Of a stretch of DNA of 49,431 bases, positions 43,621 to 49,431 are shown one piece after another. Where the stretch lies: positions 283,834-333,264 of the forward strand of contig NZ_BMHY01000002.1 of assembly GCF_014641555.1 (NCBI RefSeq), given 5' to 3'. The notes beneath the pieces are model-generated. The model had not been told where the DNA came from. It searched no databases and saw only the letters and a list, made by a program, of their open reading frames with translations. A program made the translations under genes and the position numbers. This stretch comes from Paenibacillus radicis (ex Gao et al. 2016). GTDB lineage: Bacteria > Bacillota > Bacilli > Paenibacillales > Paenibacillaceae. The number at the start of each line of letters is the position of its first letter. Position 1 is the stretch's first letter.

Positions 43621-45285
43621 ATGTATTGGAAAATGGGGAAATGGACCATAGTACTCTTCGCGCTCACTCTTGTTTTTTATACAACTGAGGGCGTACAGCC
43701 CTTGTCTGCTGCCAAGCTGCTGACGGCATTGACGGCAGAGAAGGATAAAAAGCCGTTTAACGATATTTCCGGGAGCTTTGCGGAGGCGGCTATCATTCGT
43801 CTTAATGAGAAAAAGATTTTACAAGGCACAGCGGAGCATACTTTTTCGCCTAAAAATCCGGTTACACGCGCGGAATTTATAACGATTGCAGACCGAGTAT
43901 TAGGGCTGGAGCAAGCGCTAAGTCCCATTCAGCCGTTTTCGGATATCGCTGCGAATGCCTGGTATACCGGTTATATTCAAGCAGCGGTGCAGCTTGGTTT
44001 AGCCGACGGTACAGGACCTCGGACCTTTGAACCGGCCAAGCCGGTAACGAGGCAGGAAGCGGCGGCGCTGCTCGTTCGCGTGTTTAAGCTGACAGAGGCT
44101 AGCCACGGCACGTCTCCTGCATTTAATGATGCCTATCGCATTGCCGATTGGGCCAAGGACGTTGTTGCGATTGCGCAGGACGTTGGCTTAATGAAAGGCG
44201 ACGATAACGGCAAGTTTCGTCCTGATGCGCCGCTTAGCCGGGAAGAGACGGCCGCGATTCTGGATCGCGCGCTTCAGAACAAAGAGTGGGCAGCCGACTT
44301 GGCAGCCAAACCGCAGGCACAGATCCAGCTCGGCTGGCAGTATGCACAAACGACAGAACAATTCGAGCAGTCGGTGCTGCGCTCGAAGACGGTTAATACA
44401 CTGTCGCCGCGATGGTATTTTACCGATAAAGCGGGCAATCTAACCGATAATACCGACTCATCACTTGTAACGTGGGCTTCCCGTAACGGAAAGGCAATCT
44501 GGGCAATGGTCGGCAATCGCTCTAACTTGGAGGCGACCCATCAAGTGCTATCCAGCGCCACGACGAGAAGTAAGCTTGCTGCGAATCTTGCCAATGTTGT
44601 TCAGAAGAATAAGCTTGCCGGACTCAATGTCGATTTCGAAAATGTTGATCCTCAGGATCGAGCTAATTTTACCGCATTTATAACCTTACTAAGCAATAAG
44701 TTGCATGCAATCGGCGCTGTTCTGTCTATCAATGTATCGCCGGATTTAGGGACGGATTGGACGGAAGCTTTCGATTACAAGGCGCTTGGCATGCAGGCTG
44801 ACTATATCGTAATGATGGGTTATGACGAGCATTGGGAAGGCGGCTCCATTGCAGGCTCCGTTGCCTCTTTGCCTTATGTGGAGCATGCAGTGACGGTGCT
44901 GCTGAAGGCCGTTCCTGCGGAAAAAGTCATTCTTGCGCTGCCGTTCTATAACCGCGATTGGACGCTGAATAAGAATGGGAGCGCCGCTTCATCGGCGGTG
45001 CTGTCGCTCGGAGAACAGAACAGCTTGGTCTCGAAGCGGTCGATCAAACCGCTGTGGGACAGCACCGTCGGCCAATATACGGGCAGTTACCTTCTGCAAA
45101 ACGTCCAGCATCGCATATGGCTGGAGGATGGGCGCTCGCTTTCCGCCAAATATAAATGGACAGTAGATGAGGGATTGGCAGGAGTGGCTTACTGGTACAT
45201 TAGCGGTGAATCGTCGGATATATGGAGTAGTTTGCGCAACGCCGAGCGATTTTATGGGATGAGTCTAGGATCAACAACTCCATAG
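43621..45285 (+). CDS. Secreted GH18-type glycosidase with three N-terminal SLH domains
   Basis: A 554-residue cell-surface protein. I place the start at 43621 (MYWKMGKWTIVLF), after AAGGGGGATCTCG; a frame-open extension of 22 codons upstream lacks a good site. A signal peptide (1 to about 29) is followed by three S-layer-homology repeats, about 40-95, 98-155 and 160-215 (with FNDISGSFAEAAI, FSDIAANAWYTGYIQAA and FNDAYRIADWAKDVVAIA). These bind pyruvylated wall polymer. The rest is a GH18 TIM barrel like YaaH/SleL spore-cortex or chitinase-type enzymes. The catalytic strand is LAGLNVDFENV, with E340 as acid. QADYIVMMGYDEHW and VILALPFYNRDW are further GH18 barrel strands. Probable role: hydrolysis of beta-1,4-GlcNAc polymers or peptidoglycan at the surface. 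Confidence 0.9.
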   Translation: MYWKMGKWTIVLFALTLVFYTTEGVQPLSAAKLLTALTAEKDKKPFNDISGSFAEAAIIRLNEKKILQGTAEHTFSPKNPVTRAEFITIADRVLGLEQALSPIQPFSDIAANAWYTGYIQAAVQLGLADGTGPRTFEPAKPVTRQEAAALLVRVFKLTEASHGTSPAFNDAYRIADWAKDVVAIAQDVGLMKGDDNGKFRPDAPLSREETAAILDRALQNKEWAADLAAKPQAQIQLGWQYAQTTEQFEQSVLRSKTVNTLSPRWYFTDKAGNLTDNTDSSLVTWASRNGKAIWAMVGNRSNLEATHQVLSSATTRSKLAANLANVVQKNKLAGLNVDFENVDPQDRANFTAFITLLSNKLHAIGAVLSINVSPDLGTDWTEAFDYKALGMQADYIVMMGYDEHWEGGSIAGSVASLPYVEHAVTVLLKAVPAEKVILALPFYNRDWTLNKNGSAASSAVLSLGEQNSLVSKRSIKPLWDSTVGQYTGSYLLQNVQHRIWLEDGRSLSAKYKWTVDEGLAGVAYWYISGESSDIWSSLRNAERFYGMSLGSTTP

Positions 45286-45353
45286 TTTCTGGCATGTACT
45301 TTGGCATGACGAGCCTATAGACGGCAACTGGTCCAATGGCTTGTATTCAGTTA

Positions 45354-45397
45354 GAACCACGAGACGTTTCAAAAACGTCTGTCGTGGTTCTTTTTTT
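45354..45397 (+). terminator. Terminator between the GH18 and MocR genes
   Basis: GAACCACGA-g-ACGTTT / AACGT-ct-GTCGTGGTTC hairpin followed by seven T residues. Confidence 0.9.
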
Positions 45398-45438
45398 GCC
45401 GCCCTAAATATGACATGATAGAGCAAGGAGGTGATGGG

Positions 45439-46929
45439 GTGTACGCTGATATTAAGATTGCAGACGACCGGCCGGTATATATACAGGTTAAGGATTATAT
45501 GAAGAGACTGATCCGGAGAGGCGCTCTGCAAGGTGATCAGAAGCTCCCGTCTACCCGAGAATTAAGCGCATTAATGAAAATCAGCCGGAACACTGTTGTC
45601 ACCGCTTATAATGAGCTGGAGGAAGAAGGCTATATATACGCCGTGCAAGGCAAGGGCAACTTCGTTGCTCCGGGGGCGGCAGGAAACGTCAGCGAGCTTT
45701 CTTATGAAGAAGGGGAGTCCGGGTTCGAGGACGATGGCGGGCATATCGATTGGCGTCAGCGCATAAGTCGTTATGCAAGCGAGGCGGAGCGGTTGGATCT
45801 TATGAAACGAGGCATCCGAGCGGAAAAGGGTTCGATTTCGTTTACGAGCATCGCGCCGGATGAGAAGCTGTTCGATCTTCACAATGTGAAGCGGGCGTTT
45901 ATGGACCGGATGTCTATTGAAGGCGAAGTACTTCTTAATTACGGATATGCCAAAGGCTATAAGCCGCTGATCGATTTTTTACTTCGCTATATGGAGAATA
46001 AGGGCGTTGATCTGACCGGTAAAGATATTTTGATTACAAATGGATTTACCGAAGGCTTCGACATCGTGTTGTCTGCACTCGGCAAAAGCAGCGGCAGAGC
46101 GATTTGCGAAAATCCTACGCATAATACAGCGCTCAAAAATATGAAGCTGCACGGCTATTCCATTACCGGCGTAGATATGGAGGCAGACGGTATCGACCTG
46201 AAAAGGCTTGAGACGGAGCTCGACTCCGGAGAGTTCGATCTTGCCTATCTGGTTCCGTCTTATCATAATCCAACGGGAATCGTCATGTCGCCGGAGAAAC
46301 GAATCGAAACGATTAGGCTGCTGAGCAGCCGCGGAATTCCGATCATTGAGGATGGCTTCAATGAGGAGCTGCGTTATTCCGGCTCTCATGTCGCGCCGTT
46401 GATCGCATCGGCAGGACGAAGCAATAACGTTATTTATTTGGGCAGCTATTCGAAAATATTGTTCCCGGGCCTGCGCGTAGGCTGGGTGCTGGCGGACAAA
46501 GAGCTGATCGGTTATCTGGAAAGCATCAAGCGATCACGAACGATTCATACCTCGACGCTGGATCAGTCCTTACTGTATCAGTACCTGCATAACGGCAACT
46601 TCGAGAAATACTTGAAGCGGGCAAAGGCGGAGTACAAACGGAAATACGAGCTCGCTATCGAAAGCTGCAAAGCTTACCTCCCGCTTCGGAAGCTGTCGGG
46701 CGATGGAGGTCTTCATTTGTTCATCGAATTTGATGAAACGCTGCCGACGAGGATATTGCTTGAAGCCTGCACGCGCAAAGGCGTCGTGTTCACACCAGGC
46801 GACAACTTTTATGTGGAGGAAGGGCAAGGGCGGCATACGATGCGGCTCGGCTTCTCGAGAGTAGCAGATGAGCAGATCGTGCAGGGGATACGAATTATTG
46901 GCGATACAGCAAGGGAATTGATGGGCTAA
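45439..46929 (+). CDS. MocR/GabR-family regulator (GntR helix-turn-helix fused to aminotransferase domain), DdlR-like
   Basis: A 496-residue regulator. Residues about 10-75 are a GntR-type winged helix (VYIQVKDYMKRLIRRGALQGDQKLPSTRELSALM and SRNTVVTAYNELEEEGYIYAVQGKGNFV). Residues about 120-490 are a fold-type I aminotransferase domain with the PLP-binding Lys K339 in LGSYSKILFPGLRVGW. Such proteins sense amino compounds through PLP. DdlR of Brevibacillus, a MocR protein, activates ddl; here the gene lies directly upstream of a D-Ala-D-Ala ligase gene, so the same role is likely. The GTG at 45439 is chosen because AAGGAGGTGA precedes it; the ATG 24 bases upstream has no site. Confidence 0.88.
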   Translation: MYADIKIADDRPVYIQVKDYMKRLIRRGALQGDQKLPSTRELSALMKISRNTVVTAYNELEEEGYIYAVQGKGNFVAPGAAGNVSELSYEEGESGFEDDGGHIDWRQRISRYASEAERLDLMKRGIRAEKGSISFTSIAPDEKLFDLHNVKRAFMDRMSIEGEVLLNYGYAKGYKPLIDFLLRYMENKGVDLTGKDILITNGFTEGFDIVLSALGKSSGRAICENPTHNTALKNMKLHGYSITGVDMEADGIDLKRLETELDSGEFDLAYLVPSYHNPTGIVMSPEKRIETIRLLSSRGIPIIEDGFNEELRYSGSHVAPLIASAGRSNNVIYLGSYSKILFPGLRVGWVLADKELIGYLESIKRSRTIHTSTLDQSLLYQYLHNGNFEKYLKRAKAEYKRKYELAIESCKAYLPLRKLSGDGGLHLFIEFDETLPTRILLEACTRKGVVFTPGDNFYVEEGQGRHTMRLGFSRVADEQIVQGIRIIGDTARELMG

Positions 46930-46992
46930 GCCACAACGGCAACGGAAAATGGTAAGGCAACCGGAATTCACATACATGGGGAGCGTGCGAAA

Positions 46993-47916
46993 ATGAAAGT
47001 CGGAGTTATTATGGGCGGCGTATCATCGGAGAGAGAAGTATCACTGTTGACGGGTAAGGAAATGATCGCGAATTTGGATCGTGACAAATACGAGGTTGTA
47101 CCGGTCGTACTCGACAGCAAGCGTGATCTGATCGAAAAATCGGCGGGCATCGACATCGCCCTGCTTGCACTGCACGGCAAATACGGGGAGGACGGTACCG
47201 TTCAAGGTACGCTGGAATCGCTTGGTATTCCTTATACAGGCTGCGGCGTGCTGTCGAGCAGTGTGAGTATGGATAAGGACTTGTCCAAAAAACTGCTCCG
47301 TTTCGAAAACGTGCCAACGGGCAATTGGATTCAGGTTGAAAGCTTGGAGGAGCTGTCGGTTGACGATGTAGAAGTTCAATTGGGACTTCCAGTCGTTGTG
47401 AAGCCGAATTCGGGCGGCTCCAGCATCGGGACGAAGCTGGTGAAGACGAAGGAAGCGATCGGGGAAGCGGTGCAGGAAGCGCTGGAATGGGACCGTTCCG
47501 TTATGATCGAGCAGTTTATCGGCGGACAGGAAATTACCTGCGCCATACTGAACGGGAAGCTGCTGCCGATCGTGGCGATTAAGGCGAATGCCGAGTTTTT
47601 CGACTACACATCGAAATACGAGGATGGCGGAGCCGACGAGCAAGTTATTGAGCTGCCGGCAGAGGTGCAGGCGCGTGTCGAGGCGGCAGCGCTGGCGTGC
47701 TACCGGGCATTGAAATGCAGCGTGTACGCCCGTATCGATATGATCATTACCGAGGAAGGCATGCCGTTTGTGCTGGAGGCCAATACGCTTCCGGGACTTA
47801 CGAAAAACAGCTTGCTGCCGAAAAGCGCGAGTGCGGCGGGCATTTCTTTTAGCCAGCTGCTGGACAGCATTATTGAATATTCTTTGATCGAAAGAAAGCG
47901 TGAAAATAAGGAGTAG
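46993..47916 (+). CDS. ddl: D-alanine--D-alanine ligase
   Basis: An ATP-grasp enzyme that joins two D-Ala for peptidoglycan precursors. The N-terminal domain has VIMGGVSSEREVSLLTG (catalytic Glu-Ser region). The ATP-grasp part has LPVVVKPNSGGSSIGTKLV, the omega-loop region IKANAEFFDYTSKY with the Tyr typical of D-Ala ligases (not lactate ligases), YARIDMIITEEGMPFVLEANTLPGLTKNSLLPKSA with metal ligands, and a short C-terminus. At 307 residues it is of the short DdlB length. It starts 64 bp after the MocR gene and ends 7 bp before the aminotransferase gene, suggesting one regulated unit. Confidence 0.95.
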   Translation: MKVGVIMGGVSSEREVSLLTGKEMIANLDRDKYEVVPVVLDSKRDLIEKSAGIDIALLALHGKYGEDGTVQGTLESLGIPYTGCGVLSSSVSMDKDLSKKLLRFENVPTGNWIQVESLEELSVDDVEVQLGLPVVVKPNSGGSSIGTKLVKTKEAIGEAVQEALEWDRSVMIEQFIGGQEITCAILNGKLLPIVAIKANAEFFDYTSKYEDGGADEQVIELPAEVQARVEAAALACYRALKCSVYARIDMIITEEGMPFVLEANTLPGLTKNSLLPKSASAAGISFSQLLDSIIEYSLIERKRENKE

Positions 47917-47922
47917 AGTGAT

Positions 47923-49104
47923 ATGAGAACGGTAAGCGAGTACTTGTCGCCGGTTGTGAGGGAGATTCCGCCATCCGGCATTCGAAAGTTTTTCAATGCG
48001 GCGGAAGCGGGCCGCGACATCATTTCGCTGGGAGTGGGCGAGCCTGATTTCACGACGCCGAAGGCAGTTCGGGATGCGGCTGCGCGTGCGCTTGACCGGG
48101 GTTATACGAAGTATACCGAAAACGCAGGGATACTGGAGCTGCGGGAAGAAATCTCGGCATACTTGGATCGTGGTTTCGGTATCCGCTATGACCCTGCCAG
48201 TGAAGTTCTCGTCACCGTGGGCGGAAGTGAAGCGATCGATCTCGCGCTGCGGGTGCTTCTCTCTCCCGGCGATGAGCTGCTCGTTCCCGTTCCGAACTAT
48301 ATCGCTTATTCCCCGATTACGAAGCTCAATGGCGGCGTAGCGGTGGAGGTAGAGACATTCGCTTCGGACGGCTTCAAGCTGACAGCTGAGGCACTGAAGA
48401 AACAATTGACACCACGCTCGAAGCTGTTGTTGGTTAGTTACCCGAACAATCCGACCGGAGCTGTTATGACCTATGAGGATTGGCTGCCGATTGCTAAGCT
48501 GGTGGAGGAGCATGACCTCATCGTATTGTCCGATGAGATTTACGCTGAATTGACCTACGGGCGGACGCATGTCAGCTTCGCCTCCTTACCGGGGATGAAG
48601 GACAGAACGATTGTCATCAGCGGTTTCTCCAAGGCGTTTGCCATGACCGGCTGGCGCATGGGCTACGCTTGCGGTCATCCCGACTTGATCGGCGCAATGT
48701 GCCGCGTTCATCAGTATACGCTGCTGAGCGCGCCGACGCTGGCGCAGATTGCAGCTATCGAATCGCTCCGCCATGGGCTGGGCGATAAGGATGAGATGAT
48801 TATGTCCTACAACCACCGGCGTAAAATGTTCGTGCAGGGACTGCGGGATATCGGCTTGTCCTGCCATGAGCCGGAGGGCGCCTTCTACGTATTCCCGTCG
48901 ATTGCTTCGACGGGGCTAAGCTCGCAGACGTTCGCTGAGCGGCTGCTGCAAGAGGGCCGCGTAGCAGCGGTGCCGGGCGACGTATTCGGCCCGGGAGGCG
49001 AAGGCTTCATCCGCTGCTCGTACGCCGCTTCGGAAGCCAACTTGCTCGGCGCGCTTGAGCGTATGGACAGCTGGCTGCGCACGTTGAACCGCGTCGGCGT
49101 ATAG
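47923..49104 (+). CDS. Class I/II PLP-dependent aminotransferase (PatA-like)
   Basis: A 393-residue fold-type I transaminase. Features are the N-terminal IREIPPSGIRKFFN-like helix, ISLGVGEPDFTTP, the aromatic-ring stacking region, SYPNNPTGAV, VLSDEIYAELTY and the PLP Lys K237 in ISGFSKAFAMTGWRMGY; the carboxylate-binding Arg is in GFIRCSYA. It belongs to the aspartate-aminotransferase subgroup I, like Bacillus PatA, which makes or uses amino acids such as lysine-pathway intermediates. Placed directly after ddl it may supply or recycle alanine or meso-diaminopimelate precursors; the substrate is not determined. A strong terminator follows. Confidence 0.93.
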   Translation: MRTVSEYLSPVVREIPPSGIRKFFNAAEAGRDIISLGVGEPDFTTPKAVRDAAARALDRGYTKYTENAGILELREEISAYLDRGFGIRYDPASEVLVTVGGSEAIDLALRVLLSPGDELLVPVPNYIAYSPITKLNGGVAVEVETFASDGFKLTAEALKKQLTPRSKLLLVSYPNNPTGAVMTYEDWLPIAKLVEEHDLIVLSDEIYAELTYGRTHVSFASLPGMKDRTIVISGFSKAFAMTGWRMGYACGHPDLIGAMCRVHQYTLLSAPTLAQIAAIESLRHGLGDKDEMIMSYNHRRKMFVQGLRDIGLSCHEPEGAFYVFPSIASTGLSSQTFAERLLQEGRVAAVPGDVFGPGGEGFIRCSYAASEANLLGALERMDSWLRTLNRVGV

Positions 49105-49118
49105 CCGGTGCGCAGGAG

Positions 49119-49150
49119 CCGCGGGGGAATATGCCCCTGCGGTTTTTTTT
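49119..49150 (+). terminator. Terminator of the ddl/aminotransferase operon
   Basis: CCGCGGGGG / CCCCTGCGG around AATATG, followed by eight T residues. Confidence 0.9.
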
Positions 49151-49181
49151 GCGTTGAGGTTGTTACAGGCTGAGAGAAAGA

Positions 49182-49431
49182 TTTCGCAAAAAGCGAAACC
49201 AGGTTCACTGCAGGAGTGCGAACAGTGCAAATTGAACCTGCAGCGAACCAGATTCGCTAAATAACGAAGCCAAGTTCGCTGCACGGAGTACAACTGGAGC
49301 TCATCGAACCTACAGCGAACCTAATTTCACTATCCGTGAACCTAGGTTCATGAATAGCGAAGCTAGGTTCGCTCTGGCGGAGTGGATGCTCAAAATAGTA
49401 TAAAATCGCTGAAAACAGCGAATTGAAGTTC
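49182..49431. repeat. Palindromic repeat array, block V, running to the window end
   Basis: Contains AACGAAGCCAAGTTCGCT, GTGAACCTAGGTTCAT and AGCGAAGCTAGGTTCGCT with the usual short linkers, after the aminotransferase terminator. The array is cut by the window edge, so its full length is unknown. No gene is seen in 49105-49431. Confidence 0.85.

Noticed and set aside
48916..49293. Open frames on the minus strand at the window end
   Set aside because: Shadows of the aminotransferase gene running into repeat block V.

Overview
The window looks like chromosome of a Paenibacillus-type member of the Bacillota (Paenibacillaceae). The basis is strong Shine-Dalgarno sites throughout, S-layer-homology domains on a secreted glycosidase, an AraC/sugar-ABC/Gfo-Idh-MocA style of carbohydrate metabolism, a MocR regulator next to ddl, and frequent GTG/TTG starts. 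The species cannot be named from sequence alone. There are no rRNA or tRNA genes, no intact insertion sequence and no CRISPR array.

Layout. 1-2977: 3' part of a GH2 beta-galactosidase. 3114-5751: a two-ended protein with an Ala/Glu-rich linker, a lipoprotein gene interrupted by an in-frame amber codon, and a small unknown protein. 5981-7905: a permease pair (YcgR/YcgQ-like) with a His-rich loop behind a 26-bp palindrome. 7986-8864: ROK fructokinase. 8865-9517: a cluster of short hairpins sharing a GACCC/GGGTC core. 9518-12162: luciferase-like oxidoreductase, MFS exporter and ArsR regulator, with two matching operator-like inverted repeats. 12355-13873: two envelope proteins. 14387-19236: a 1101-aa secreted multidomain protein converging on an exported FAD oxidoreductase.

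19433-24729: phnD-phnC-phnE-phnE transporter operon with a Pho-box-like triple repeat, divergent from a 5'-nucleotidase/UDP-sugar hydrolase-type enzyme; together they suggest phosphorus scavenging. 24829-30780: an apparently AT-richer island with a 1191-aa protein of four AAA+ modules followed by three envelope proteins; this is the best candidate for an undescribed multi-gene system. 31412-37573: a catabolic operon (argininosuccinate-lyase-like enzyme, amidohydrolase, sugar-type binding protein, two permeases) behind a roughly 300-nt leader containing a terminator. 37622-42150: a CwlK-like peptidase, an AraC regulator divergent from an isomerase/epimerase and a Gfo/Idh/MocA dehydrogenase, then a CBM9-like protein. 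42696-49104: a membrane protein, an SLH-anchored GH18 protein, a MocR regulator, D-Ala-D-Ala ligase and an aminotransferase.

The most striking non-coding signal is a family of palindromic arrays built from GCGAA-N5/6-TTCGC units. They occupy five intergenic gaps (about 4914-5120, 13981-14187, 30797-31320, 42367-42574 and 49182 to the window end) and share a higher-order design around a GTGAACCTAGGTTCAC core.
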